DNA of 64,000 bases, from positions 15,927,001 through 15,991,000 of the forward strand of contig NC_083389.1 of the NCBI RefSeq assembly GCF_031755915.1, given 5' to 3'. Below the pieces are notes generated by a model. The model had not been told where the DNA came from. It saw nothing but the letters and a program-made list of their open reading frames with translations, and ran no database searches. Within the stretch, counting starts at the first letter, position 1. Every line of letters begins with the position of its first letter. This document shows positions 35,825 to 48,398 of the stretch, piece by piece. This stretch comes from Ziziphus jujuba. Lineage: Eukaryota > Streptophyta > Magnoliopsida > Rosales > Rhamnaceae. The translations under genes and the position numbers were made by a program.

Positions 35825-38297
35825 TTTCACCCATACATGCAGCCGATCTCCACCTTGCCCCTTCCATTTCCAGCCATTCCACCAAATCTCGCAGCCACTG
35901 GACCTCCGACGCATTCGGATCGAGACTTTTTCTGGCGGCGCCGATTGCTTCAAACCTAGATTTCTCTCCGATCCGGCCTCCGTTTGCCACACCGCTGGTC
36001 CCATCCATTCGCCCATCCTCCAATCTACATTTCCTTCAAAAATCACAACCAGTGGCCACCGGACGCGCCACCGGCGGTGATGGGTTCCGGTGACCATGGC
36101 AACTTGTCGGGAAATCGACTTTCCGATGAGTTTCCAATTGCACCGCCTGCCTTTCCTACTAGTTTCAACCCCCTGAACCCAGATCTGAGATCGGTTTCCT
36201 CCAACTCACGGCGGTTTGTGAGGTCTGAGGATCCAAAATCTGACACCTTTCCGATGAGATTCCGGCCACATTGGGTCCGATCTCCGAAAAGTGAGACCAG
36301 ATTCGTAATCCTCGTTTCACAAGCTTCGATTCGGTATATCGCTCGTAAATTTTGGTTGTCATTTGTGTTCGCTCCCCGAGTACCCATTTGGGAGTTACCC
36401 GATTAAAATATTAAAATAACTAGTTTTGTGTATTGTGGATATTTTAGGTGCACGTGTGAATAGTGGAGTTGATCCTGCAGAGGATCTCGATTGATACATG
36501 TGCTTAAGGTGAGTGACCCACCTTTAAAACTATTTTGGGGTGATTAATTATATTTATTTTGTGTTAATTTAATATTTAGAAAATATGCTCATGTGGTGGA
36601 ATTTATTTATAACTGTGGTAAATTGTATTCTCAATTTTGGTGATTTCTTTTTATATATATATATATATACATATGCTTATTGATGCTAAATGAAAGTTTG
36701 GTTTATTAAGAAATTCTTGATTATTATTATTGTGATTTAATTGAATTTATTATGCATGAGCAAGGTGTTTTCATTTAATTAATTGTATTTGGATTTTAAT
36801 ATTATTTTTGGGCATGATTCGATTTTAGATATTTCAAGAAAAATATTGGTTTAAGTTTGGTGCTTTCAAATTATATAATTATGCCCTTAAAATATTATTT
36901 GATTGATTTTATGATTTGGGAAAAGTTATTTGTACATTATTATCGATGGACTTACGCTGGAGATATTAAAGAAAAAATATAGGATTGTGAATTTGAAAAA
37001 TGGTATGATTCCCAAGGTGAGTTTTGCAAAAATTGTTATTTTTTTAAAAATAATATGATTATTTGTTTTAGACGCACTCATACAGTACTGGTGTTCTGTA
37101 CTGTGTATGTAGATGAGTGCGCAAGTTATAATGTTTCTCGTAAGTTGCCATCGGACCGAGGGCAGGCAAGTATGATATTGGCCATAAACCAGCCCCTTCC
37201 ATGGCCAAGATGATGGTTTAAGCAGCGGCGCTGTCGGGACGCCGAAGCGACCATATGCAAGTTTCTCTCTTTAACCTCCTGTTGGATAGTGCTTGGGACG
37301 CTGGGTATCGTAGGCCATCACTGGTATATAGTGTGGTACGTCAAGTATTATTTTTCAGATGTAAATTTCTAATCCTCAAGTTTTAAAATCGTATTTAGAT
37401 TAAATATATTTAACGTGTTTCATCACCTATTTCCCACTAATATTTTCTAAAATGTATTTATTCATATTTTATGTCACTTATTTTAAATCAATGTTTTTAA
37501 AATGCATCTTGCCATATTTTTATTATAGAGATTGATTGAATATTCCAAAATGAATTTTATAATATTTTTACCACTTATTTAACATGATTGTTTGTAATTA
37601 TTGAAATTATATTTTTGACATTATTTATTTTGATTTATTAAATCAAATTTTACGAATTATATATTGAATTTCACTTTTACGTTATATTTCTTTAATGCAA
37701 GTATTTTAAATTATTTTATTGTATTTTATTCGTATTTGAATTATTTAATTATTTATTAAATTAATTATTCATTAATTGTTTTGGGGCATAAAGGATTGGG
37801 TTTTGTGAAAATGTTTTAAAAGGGAAACTTTTCCAACGGAGTGAATGGTGAGGGTTTTGTGAGAAAATATTATTTTCAATTAATTATTAATTATTTACTT
37901 ATTTATTCTTAATTATTCAAGTGTACTTTGACTATTGTTGCTATTATAATTGTATAGTAAATAGGATCACTCACTGAGATGATTAGCATCTCATATTTTT
38001 AAATCTGTTCCCCTGGGTACAAAGATTGGTGGACGTTCATCCGGAGCGAGCTTGATCTTCGTTGCTGTCGTATTTCGAGGAGTTCTCTTTCTTTTCATTT
38101 ATTTCTATTGTAATATTTCTTTCCATCCTTTGTTGTATAACTTCCATACTTAATTGTACCCTATGATGCTCTGTATACTGTATTGGATATATTTTATTAA
38201 ATATTGCATTAGTTTCCTATTTAATTTATGGAAGTGCTGTTTATTGTGGAATTAAATTGTAGTAAGGTGGAGGAATAAAGTGGTATATATATAGAAG

Positions 38298-40838
38298 TGT
38301 AACACCCCGTCCCAAATCGCACCGGGATCCGTGCACGTTGACCGAGGTTGACCGTTGACCGAGCAGGTCAAAAGTTGATTTTTTGTTCCAGTTGAAATTT
38401 CGAGTTGACCAGGGTACCGTGGCGAAGTGCATGACGCCCTGAGTTCGTAGACTAGCAGCACGTCGAAAACGGAGCTACGATTTGAAAGTTATGGGCGAAA
38501 CAAGTTGAAGTGCAAACAGTCCAAAAGGTGCCGGGAGTTGACTTTTTCTTGTTGTGTAATTTTGAGTTGACTCTTCTATGGTTGTAAAGTACTCGTCGAT
38601 ACGAGTTCATAGACTAGTGGCACGCTTGAATCGGACACTTGGTTAAAAAGTTATGGACGTTTGAAATTCACCGGATACCGTATTATTTTATTATATCTGG
38701 CTTATGTGCACAATGATGCCACGTGTCAGCTTCTGATTGGTCCATGTGGCATAAACAGTGCCACACGGTGGCTTTTATTTGATAAAATTCTCGAGGAAGT
38801 GAGAGAAAGAGAGAGAGGAGCGAGAAGGAGAGAGAGAGAGTCCGACCGGTGCCGAAATTTTTCAAATTTTCTGGCCGAATTACTGTACATGCGCCAGCCA
38901 GCAAGGTTCCCCTCCTCATTTCTGGCACAACCTCAAATTTTCACAGCGATCGGCCGCCGGACGCGCCCGGATCGGACGTTCGAAGATCGGCGGCGAGTTT
39001 TTCTCTCCACCGCCGATCGACCCACTTCCGGCCATTTTCCGGCCACACGCGCCTGACACCGTTCATCCTCTCCTCAAGTCCGGCCAACCCACCAAGTTTC
39101 GCGGCCATCGGACCACCAACGCGCCGGGATCGGAGCGTTTTCCGGCTAGGGGCCGGAAATCTTCAAACCGTGATTTCTCCGTCGTCCGGCCTCCGTTTGC
39201 CTCACCGCCGGTCCCATTGGGTTGCTGTCCCCACGATCTTCAATTATACAAAAAATCACAGCCAACGGCCACCGTACGCGCCGCCGCCGGCGACGGTTGC
39301 CGGTGACCGCGGCGGCTCGCCGGAAAGTACTGTTCCGGCGAGTACCCAAATTTCCGGCCGGCTCCAGTCCACTGTGTTCGACCTCCTGAACCCGAATCCG
39401 GCATCCATTTCCGCCAATTCGCGACGGTTTGGGAGAATTGCGGAGCTGAAACCCGAAAAGCTTTCCGGCGAAATTCCGACCCCGTCGGGTCCGATCATCG
39501 GAAATTAAGACCGAATCTGTGATCACCATCACTCGAGCTTTGATTCGGTATATAATTCGTAAATTTTAGATATCGTTTGGTGTTCGCTCCCCGGGTACCC
39601 ATTTGGGAATTATCCGAATAAAATATTAATATTTGTGGTTTGGTGTACTGTGGATGTTTTAGGTGCACGTGCGAGTAGCGGAGTCGATCCTACGGAGGAT
39701 CTTGATTGAGATACGTGCATAAGGTGAGTGACCCACCTTCAAATTATTTTTGGGAATTTAATTGGTGAATATATTATGTGTGATTTAAATATTTGGAATT
39801 TAATTTCTATGTGCCAAATATTTATTTGATTTATTGTGGAATTATTTGTGAATTTATTGGATTTAAGAAAAGGTGCATTTTACAAATTTATGCCATGTGA
39901 AATTATTTTATGGATTTGGGAATTTTGGGATTCTTGTGGTTTTAATATTAAATCGGGCACGATTTGATTTTCAAATATTTCAAGGAAAATATTTGCTCAT
40001 GTTGGTGAGTTCAATTTTTATAAAATATGTCCATGGAATATTATGAGATTTGATTATTATATTTCGAGAAATTATTTATGCTATTGGGAAAATGTGAATA
40101 TTTGAATTGGTGGATTTGGGAGTTGGTGGATTTGAAAATCATGGAATTTATGGTGTTGATTATAAATAAATTGTGGAGAATTTCCGGGTTCAAGCGGATG
40201 GACTATACCCGCTATGTTTATGCAAAGATGTGAAATTTGTTATATAATTTAAATTTGTGAATTTTATGATTTTTGGATGCACCGTGCACGTACTGGTGTT
40301 CTGATTTTATGTGATATGGTTAGTGTGCACACGGTTATGATTAGCGCGCAGGTGGGTGTGAGTAGCGCGCAGGTGATATTATGAGGTTGTCCTGTGGTTG
40401 CCATCGGATGAGGGTGGCCACCCCTCCATGGCCGGGACACCAGGTTAACAGCGGCGCAGTGGGACGCCACGCGACCGTATGCCAGTTTCTTTCTATAACC
40501 TCCTGTCTGGCGGTACCTCGGGATGCTGGGTACTGTTGGCGCCACTGGTATATAGTGGGTGCATCAACTGATTTTCGGAACTATGTTTTAAAAATAAAAT
40601 GTTTTAAAGCTGTATTGGAATTAAAAATACAATTATTACCGTTTCTGGTATTTATTTGATGTCTTGGTTTTCGGGGATTACGAACAAGGGTTTTGTGAAA
40701 AGGTTTTAAAAGGGGAACCTTTCCAACTGAGAGAATTGTAAGGGTTCTGCCGGATTTTCCATAGGAGGGTCCGGTAGGGTTTCCCTGGGATCAGGGCTTG
40801 TCTAGGGTTCCGGTGGGGACTTTGGACGGGTCCTGACA
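38298..40838 (+). mobile_element. Solo LTR nested in the 34891 LTR, with internal deletion
   Basis: TGTAACACC...TGACA, with GAAG duplicated at 38294-38297 and 40839-40842, interrupting the phrase ATATAGAAGTGTGTTTTCAG. It is shorter (2541 bp) because about 480 bp near its 3' end are missing at the join GTAAGGGTTCTGCCGG (about 40739), which deletes the GAGATG/CATCTC hairpin region. The join falls in a shared GGGTT/GGTTCT stretch. Confidence 0.9.
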
Positions 40839-41702
40839 GAAGTGTGTTTTCAGTGCAGAAAAATTGTAGTAAGTCCAACCCTTAGGAGAGCTTCTGCCGG
40901 ATTTTCCATTGGAAGGTCCGGTAGGGTTTTCTTGGGATCAGGGCTTGTCTAGGGTTCTGGTGAGGGATCTTGGATGGGTCCTGACATCAAAAATTTCTTA
41001 AATACCTCCGGGTTTATTCCATCCAATTAAACCCGTAAATTTTTCATAATTCCTTTATGAACCATCATCATAAATCCATCGCATAAATTCCATCAATTTC
41101 AAATCTATCAATGAAATTAACAATAATTTAAAATAAATATTCCTTCAATTTCTCAAAATTTAAAATATAATTAAATTCCACAATTCATCAATATATAAAT
41201 ACATTTTTATAAAACATAAATAAATTCACAATTAAATTAAACAACAATTCAAATTCACAATTTTTTAAAAATTGAATTTCATAAAAATAAAATCTCCATA
41301 ATTTGTCAAAATCAAATTATGCTTTAATACACATATATATTTCAATTTATTTAAATTGTGCCATCAAAATTCCAATATATAATTTTACTAAACAATTAAC
41401 ACATGAAAAATTGCATTTTCAAATAATCAATTATCATAAAATACATATAATTAAACACCCAAAATTAAGTTTGAAGGTGGGTCACTTACCTCAAGCATGC
41501 AATCCAACCAAGACCTCCATAGGATCAATTTTACGACTCACACGTGCTCCTAGTCTAACAATATTACACAAGGTCAAATAAATTAATATTTTATTCGGAT
41601 AAATAATACCCATTACCTCTGGAAACTAACATAAACGGTATCCAAAATTCACAAATGAGGTATCTATGGAAAGCTAATGAAACGAGGATGACATTACCTA
41701 CC

Positions 41703-41914
41703 TTCCAACTCAGTTTCATATAGATATTTCCAACACTAAAATGCGGCCAATGTCAATGATGCATTCAAAAAGGAAAGTAAAATCGGAAAGAGGGTTTCCA
41801 GATAAATTTCATTTTATTTATTTATTTTTTTGGGTTGTTGGAAGATATTGTAAGACAAAATAGCTTAGCAAAAAGCAATAAACCGGTGGCAATAACGCCA
41901 ATTGTTCTTGAAGA
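41703..41914. other. Host DNA of unit 3 upstream of PnsB2-like copy 3
   Basis: Matches 8424-8645 of unit 1. It is interrupted at 41919 by a solo LTR and resumes at 44790. Confidence 0.7.
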
Positions 41915-41919
41915 CTCCT

Positions 41920-44789
41920 TGTAACACCCCGTCCCAAATCGCACCGGAATCCGTGCACGTTGATCAAAGCTGACCGTTGACCGAGCGGGTCAAAAGTTGA
42001 CTTTTTGCTCCGGTTGGAATTTCGAGTTGACCAGGGTACCGTGGTGAAGTGAATGAAGCCCCGAGTTCGTAGACTAGTAGCACGTCGAAAACAGGGCTAC
42101 GGTTTGAAAGTTATGGGCAAAACAAGTTGAAGTGCAAACTGTCCAAGGGGTGCCGGAGTTGACTTTTTAATTATGGGGAAATGAGCTTTGACTCGTGCAT
42201 GGTTGTGAAGTGCTCGTCGATCTGAGTTCACAGACTAGCGGCACGCTTAAAACGGACATCCGGTTAAGAAGTTATGGACGCGTGAAGTTTACCGGATACC
42301 GTAATATTTTAATGTTTTTGAGTTGATGAACAGTGAAATGCCATGTGTTAGCTTCTGATTGGTCCACGTGGAATGAACAGTGTCACACCGTGGCTTTTAT
42401 TTGGTAAAAATCTCGAGGAAGAGAGAGAAAGAGAGAGAGGAGAGAGAAAGAGAGAGAGAAAGTCCAGCGGCCACCGGAGATTTTCAAATTTTTCGGCTGA
42501 TCTACTGTACATGCACTGGCCAGCAAGGTTCCCCTCCCCATTTTCGGCAAAACCTCAAAGTTTCACTGCGATCGGCCACCGGACGCGCCCGGATCGGACG
42601 TTCGAAGATCGACGGTGAGTTTTTCCCTCGACCACCGGCCACCGCCGATTGACCCATTTTCGACCATTTTCCAGCCACACGCGCCTGACACCCTTGATCC
42701 CCTCCTCAAGCCCGGCCGACCCACCAAGTTTTACGGCCATCGGACCACTGACGCACCAGGATCGGAGCGTTTTCAGGCAAGGGGCCGGAAATCTTCAAAC
42801 CGTGATTTCTCCACCGTCCGGCCTCCATTTGCCTCACCGCCGATCCAGTTGGATTGCTCTCCCCACGATCTACAAATCCACAAAAAAATCACAGCCAACG
42901 GCCACCGCACGCGCCGCCGCCGGCGACGGTTGCCGGTGACCGCGGCGGGTCTCCGGAAATTACTGTTCCGGCGAGTACCCAGTTTTCCGTTCGGCTCCAG
43001 TCCACTGTGTTCGATCTCCTGAACCTGAATCTGGCATCCGTTTCCTCCAATTCGCGATGGTTTGGGAGAATTACGGAGCCAAAACTCGAAGAGATTCCGA
43101 CCCCGTCGGGTCCGATCACCGGAAAGTAAGACCGAATCAGTGATCCTCATCACTCGAGCTTCGATTTGGTATATAACTCGTAACCTTTAGATATCGTTTG
43201 GTGTTCGCTCCCCGGGTACCCATTTGGGAATTACCCGAATAAAATATTAATATTTTTGGTTGATGCACTGTGGTTGTTTAGGTGCGCGTACGAGTGGTGG
43301 AGTTCCGAGGAGGATCTTAGTTGATTTACGCGCTCAAGGTGAGTGACCCACCTTCAAAAATTATTTTGGGCAATTAATTATGTTTATGTGGTATTTAAAT
43401 TGGTATTTAAATTATGCTCATGTGGTGTGATTTAATTATGATTTTATTGTGGTTTAATTTATTGTGCATGAGCAAAGTGTATTTCGGTAGTATTTGTACG
43501 TGGTTTTCAGTATTAATTTTTCTGGCATAATTGGGTTAAATATTTTACGAAAATATTTGTTAAATTTTATAAATTATGCCCGCGGTATTTTTATGGTTGC
43601 ATCTCGTACTTTGAGAAAATTGTGGTTTGTTGGTTATCAATGTTTCGTACCGGTTTATTAAATAAAAAAAATATGTGGGATGGTAAGTGTGAGAATTTAA
43701 TGTATTTCCCACGGTAATTTTGGAAAACGGTACGGTTGGTTGGAAAACGCAGGTATTATGTGGTTTAGCGCGCGGTTATTACTTCACCCGTGAGTTGCCA
43801 TTGGACCGTGGGCAGGCAAGTTTGTTATTGCCCACAGCCGCCCCCCTCCTTGGCCGGGTTGATGGTTTCAGCAGCGGTACTGTCGGGACGCCGAAGTGCC
43901 GTTTGCAGGTTTCTCTCTTTAACCCCCCGCCAGTTGGTGCTCGGGACGCTGGGTATCGGAGGGCATCACCGGTATATGGTGTGGTGCGTCAGGTGTAAAT
44001 TGCAAATAATGTTTTAAACCCCAAAGGTGTCCAAAAATTATTTACTATAATTTATTATATTTTAATTATATATTGGGGTATGTATTTATTTATTTACTGT
44101 TTATCAAATAGTTTAATCCCTTGGTTTTCGGGAAGTACGTACATCGGGTTTTGTGAAATTGTTTTAAAAAGGGAACATTTCAAACGGAGTGATTGGTGAG
44201 AGTTTTGAGGGAAATTATTTGTTTCCAACAGTTATTATTTATTATTATTTATTTATTAATTGTTGGTATTTATTCAATTCCCTTAATTATTATTATTATT
44301 ATTAAAAGTGTTCAGTAGTTAGGGTCACTCATTGAGATGATTAGCATCTCACGTTTTTAAGTTCCGTTCCCTTAGGTGCATGTGGTGGTAGACGTTCTGC
44401 AGGAGCGAACCAAGTTTTCCACTGCTGTTGCGTTTCGAGAAGTACTTTTGTACTCTTTCATTTCAGTGTATTATTTATTTCATCCTTGTTGTAATCCTGT
44501 TGTTTAGCACTTCTTAAAGCTCTGTATACTATTGGGACACTTATGTTTTTATTTATGCACTGGACTGTTGTTATTGTTGAGAAGTGCTGAAATTTGTGGA
44601 ACCATTTGTAGTTTGCGAGAGGAATAAGGGGATGAGTATAGAAGTGTGTTTTCAGTGCAGGTAGTTTGTGGTAAGTCCATCCCTTAGGGGAGGCTCTGCC
44701 GGATTTTCCATTGAAGGGTTCGGTAGGGTTTCCCTGGGATCAGGGCTTGTCTAGGGTTCCGGGGAAAGAATTCTGAACGGGTCCTGACA
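41920..44789 (+). mobile_element. Solo LTR
   Basis: TGTAACACCCC...TGACA, 2870 bp, with a perfect target-site duplication CTCCT (41915-41919, 44790-44794) inside the host phrase GAAGACTCCTGATGTGGG. Same subfamily as 26293-29225. GA tract at 42419-42460, and the hairpin GAGATGATTAGCATCTC near 44334. Confidence 0.92.
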
Positions 44790-44794
44790 CTCCT

Positions 44795-45121
44795 GATGTG
44801 GGAGATTTTCTTCCACAAGGGGTTAGTACTTTTTATTTTTAATGGAGTTCCGGTAAATTTTACTCTAAAAGGTTGGAAATAATATCTCAAACGGATGATT
44901 CCATGATGTAGGTGTGAAGAGTTTATTTGGTAGCAGACCAGCCTCACTAATATAGATTGCCAGGACTTGGGAGGGAGTTTATTTTTGTGTTTTGGTTATT
45001 CATAATTATTTGCTGATTTTTCCTATTCTATTTAGTTAAAAACAAATATTTTATTTGCTGATTAGCCTTATAGACCTTTATGTGTCGCCGAAACTGGGAA
45101 GAGCTTTCTTCTCTCCCCCCA
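44795..45121. other. Host DNA just upstream of PnsB2-like copy 3
   Basis: Matches 8650-8988 of unit 1. No separate gene. Confidence 0.6.
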
Positions 45122-46730
45122 ATGCCTTCTGCTCTTTCCTTATCTCTTTCCCCTGCAACAACCACAGTTTCAGTTCCTGAGAACCTTAATGAGAAATTCA
45201 GCAGGAAAGGCACTAAATTTTCGCAATCCGACAACATTCCAATGTTTCAGCTAACTGTAAGGAATGGTAGTTCATTAAAGCTACAAGTACTTGATGCTCT
45301 TGTTACTTCATACAAGCCTAAAGTGTACTGGAAAGATGATGGCTTTGAGGAGGTTCTTTATACAATTCCTCCAAATGGTTCAGCCTCTACTAGAACCAAA
45401 GGAGGGATCGGTTTGTTCATCAATGATGCATCAGAGCCTGGATCAACGGGTCACTTATGCTTGTTGAATGGACTGTAAAAGATGTTGATTCTGATGCCAT
45501 TGATGCTCTCCAGGTACTGCTTAATTCAACTGTCTTGTTCCATTTGCAAAGGTTCAGATGTTATGGTTCTTGATGCTTCTAATTTTCTCGATGAAAGTCT
45601 AGGCCTCATTTGATTTATTTACTCCAATATCCTTGCTGTAATAGCTATTTTCCTATTGCTAGTGTTTTGTGTCCAATTCCACCAAAGTTATGTCGGGTAC
45701 CTATTGTCCAATTTATCCACCTTCCAGTGGCTATTTTGTTGAATTTCAGTAGTAGGAGAGTTTTGGAAAGGGGATTCTCGAGTGGATAAAATGCCTAAAT
45801 CATATCTTTGTGAGAATCAAAGTACATAGTTCTAAAATGATGAAACCAGGGAAGAAAATGTTCTTCTTTTCTTTCTTTCATTTTTTCCCATGCCATTGCT
45901 TCTTTGTTGCAGGTTGAACCGAGCTGCACCAGTGGAGTACCTGATCTAATGTATGTTGTTACACTAAATCCGGTAAGCATGGCTACAGCACACATTGTGA
46001 AGAACAAAGGAAAGAAGAATGTGACTCTTACAAATGTTATACTTAGCCATTTCAAGTTCAAAAGGCAAAATATGGTAGCAATCCAAGGTCTCCAAGGCTG
46101 TTCTTACTGCTCAAGCCCTCCTTTATCGTCGCCTTTCGAAATATTATCACTTGTTGAAGCAATGAAAACTGAAGATCCAGCATTGTTTACTTTTGGTTAT
46201 GAGCCTGAAAAGAAACCGGGTTTGTGGACTTCTCAAGATGTGCCTTTTACCATTCTGAACAACAAGCTCAGCCGAGTTTATGTAGCCCCTCCTAAAGAGA
46301 GATTGAAAGGCATTTTACAACACACCAGCTTCAAAATATGAAACTCTTGATCAGGTACATTGCTATTGAATTTCTTCTAATCGAAGCCAAGTTTTGTTTA
46401 CAAAGTGACGTGGTAGAATTTGAACTGTTTCAAAACCAAACTTTACTTGTGAAAAAAGAAATGGGATCAAATGCTGACAGATAGAAAAATGGCACACCAT
46501 TATTAGTCTCTTAATTAAGTTGGCAACTCTAACATGATTGTTACCGTTTTCAAGGACGAGAATTGTTCTTTAGGGTAATAAGGATGGGATTTGAGGAGAT
46601 CTACTTATCAAGCCCTGGCTCTTTCTCTGAGAAATATGGGAAGGAATATTTCATGTGCACTGGTCCTGATTCCATGTTGGTACCTCTTGTTGTGAAGCCT
46701 GATGAGGATTGGAGGCATGATAACTTGTAA
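45122..46730 (+). pseudogene. PNSB2: PnsB2-like pseudogene, copy 3 (best-preserved 5' part)
   Basis: Exons 45122-45513, 45913-46354 and about 46554-46730. It starts with ATG and a short Ser/Leu-rich presequence, then [13 protein letters not shown] and [20 protein letters not shown]. Exon 2 holds the full VEPSCTSGV to GLWTSQDVPFTIL region, including PPLSSPFEILS, which copy 2 lacks. Breaks: one base missing near 45446 (GGATCAACGGG), giving a stop after about 117 codons; a frame shift near the end of exon 2; an acceptor before exon 3 reading AA instead of AG; and an 18-nt deletion near the C-terminus (46715). In intact homologues the protein is a chloroplast NDH subcomplex B subunit acting in cyclic electron flow around photosystem I. 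Confidence 0.72.
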
Positions 46731-47055
46731 TTAATCTTTCATATAGAATTTCCATCTTCTTCTTTAATCCATTCTTTCATTTTTTTTCCCCTCCTTTCTC
46801 TTTTATTTTTCACCCTATTTCCTTTTTTTTACTAAGTTGTACACACCAGTTCCTCCAATCTATCAAAGCAACTTTTTTTTTTTTTTTAAATTAAGTTGAA
46901 TGTATGTCCCCCCCCCCCCCCCTCTTTTAATGAAAATAGTGATTCCGAAAAAGAAAAAAAAATAATTAGCTCTGAGTGTTAGAATTCATCCTGAAACCAA
47001 AAATGAACCCTGTATGTCCAAATTTTCAAGAAGTTTGAATTTGGACTAGGACAGT
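46731..47055. other. Low-complexity 3' flank of PnsB2-like copy 3
   Basis: Matches 10579-10936. It has poly-T and a run of about 14 C near 46908-46922 and ends at the insertion site GACAGTCTTTT. Confidence 0.6.
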
Positions 47056-48319
47056 CTTTTTGTCAGGACCCGTCCAGAATTCCTTCCCCGGAACCCTAGA
47101 CAGCCCTGATCCCAGGGAAACCCTACCGGACCCTCCAAAGGAAAATCCGACAGAGCCTCCCCTAAGGGATTTACTTACCACAAATTACCTGCACTGAAAA
47201 CACACTTCTAAAAACATCCCCTTATTCCTCCCACAAACTACAAGCTGATTCCACAAATTCCAGCACTTCTCAAAGCAACAACAGTCCAGTGCATAAATAA
47301 AACAGAAGTATTCCAATAGTATACAGAGCTTTAAGAAGTGCTAAACAACAGAAATACAACAAGGCTGAAAAGAAATAATACACTGAAATGAAAGAGTACA
47401 AAGAAACTTCTCGAAACACAACAGCAGCGGAAAACTTGGTTCGCTCCGGAAGAACGTCTACCACCACTTGCACCTAAGGGAACGGAATTTAAGAGTGTGA
47501 GATGCTAATCATCTCCGTGAGTAACCCGAACTACTGAACACCTTTTGATAATAATAATAAAATAATAACAATTAAGGAGTGGAACAAATACCAACAATTA
47601 ATAATAAATAATAATAACCTTTGGAAAATAATGATTTCCCTCAAAACTCTCACCAATCGCTCCGTTTGAAATGTTCCCTTTTTAAAACCTTTTCGCAAAA
47701 CCCAATGTGCATACCTCCCAAAAACCAAGGGATTAAATAATTTAACAACAACAATTAAATAAATACATACCCCAAATATATAATAAAAATATAATAAATT
47801 ATAATAAATAAATTTTGAACACCTTTGGGGTTTAAACCATTATTTGCAATTACACCGACAATTACACCTGACGCACCACACCATATACCGGTGATGCCCT
47901 CCGATACCCAGCGTCCCGAGCACCGACTGGCGGGAGGTTAAAGAGAGAAACCTGCAGTGGTCACTTCGGCGTCCCGACAGTACCGACTGCTAAAAACCAT
48001 CACCCGGCCAAGGAGGGGGGCGGCTGTGCGCAACAATAACCTTGCCTGCCCACGGTCCAATGGCAACTCACGGGTGAAGTAATAACCGCACGCTAAACCA
48101 TATAATAACCGCGTGCTAAACCACGTGTCCATACACCATACACCAGAACACCAATACTGTATGAGTGCGTCTAAAAATAAACATAAACTACCAACCGTAC
48201 CGTTTTTCCAAAAACCACCGTGGAAAGTATACCAAAATTTCACAAAACACCATCCCACATATTTTATCCAATCACCCAGTGTAACACCCCGTCCCGAATC
48301 GCACCGGAATCCGTGCACG

Positions 48320-48398
48320 TTGACCGAGGTTGACCGTTGACCATTGACCGAAGGGGTCAAAGTTGACTTTTTGACTCGGTGGGAATTTCGAGTTGACC
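48320..48398 (+). promoter_or_regulatory. W-box (TTGAC) cluster at the LTR start
   Basis: Eight TTGAC cores on either strand lie within 79 bases: TTGACC at 48320, 48330, 48337, 48344 and 48393, GGTCAA at 48355, and TTGACT at 48363 and 48371. W-boxes bind WRKY factors of defence and stress responses. The cluster is present with small differences in the other LTRs (for example near 2759, 26333, 38337, 41958 and 59123). Confidence 0.55.

Larger units (their letters stand above)
34891..40986 (+). mobile_element. Solo LTR (older subfamily) with two nested insertions
   Basis: It begins TTTAAAACCCCGTCCC, a mutated TGTAACACCCC, and ends TGACA. The target-site duplication TCAAA is seen at 34886-34890 and 40987-40991, inside the truncated LTR. 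Without its own insertions it is about 3.25 kb. It is closest to the LTR at 2721-5425 but without that copy's internal deletion. A GA tract lies at 35421-35480. Confidence 0.88.
33536..41700 (-). mobile_element. Truncated solo-type LTR with nested insertions
   Basis: It starts TGTCAAGATCC at 33536 (the LTR 3' end in minus orientation) after CACAT, and is interrupted by the LTR at 34891-40986. It resumes at 40992 and ends inside the LTR near 41700, where host sequence equivalent to 8424 begins. The 5' part of the LTR and any right target-site duplication are missing. Its splice-donor-like block reads GAGGTAAGT (41480 region, minus strand). By comparison with unit 1, about 2.9 kb of host DNA (equivalent of 5498-8423), including a phylloplanin gene, is also missing at this junction. 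Confidence 0.82.
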
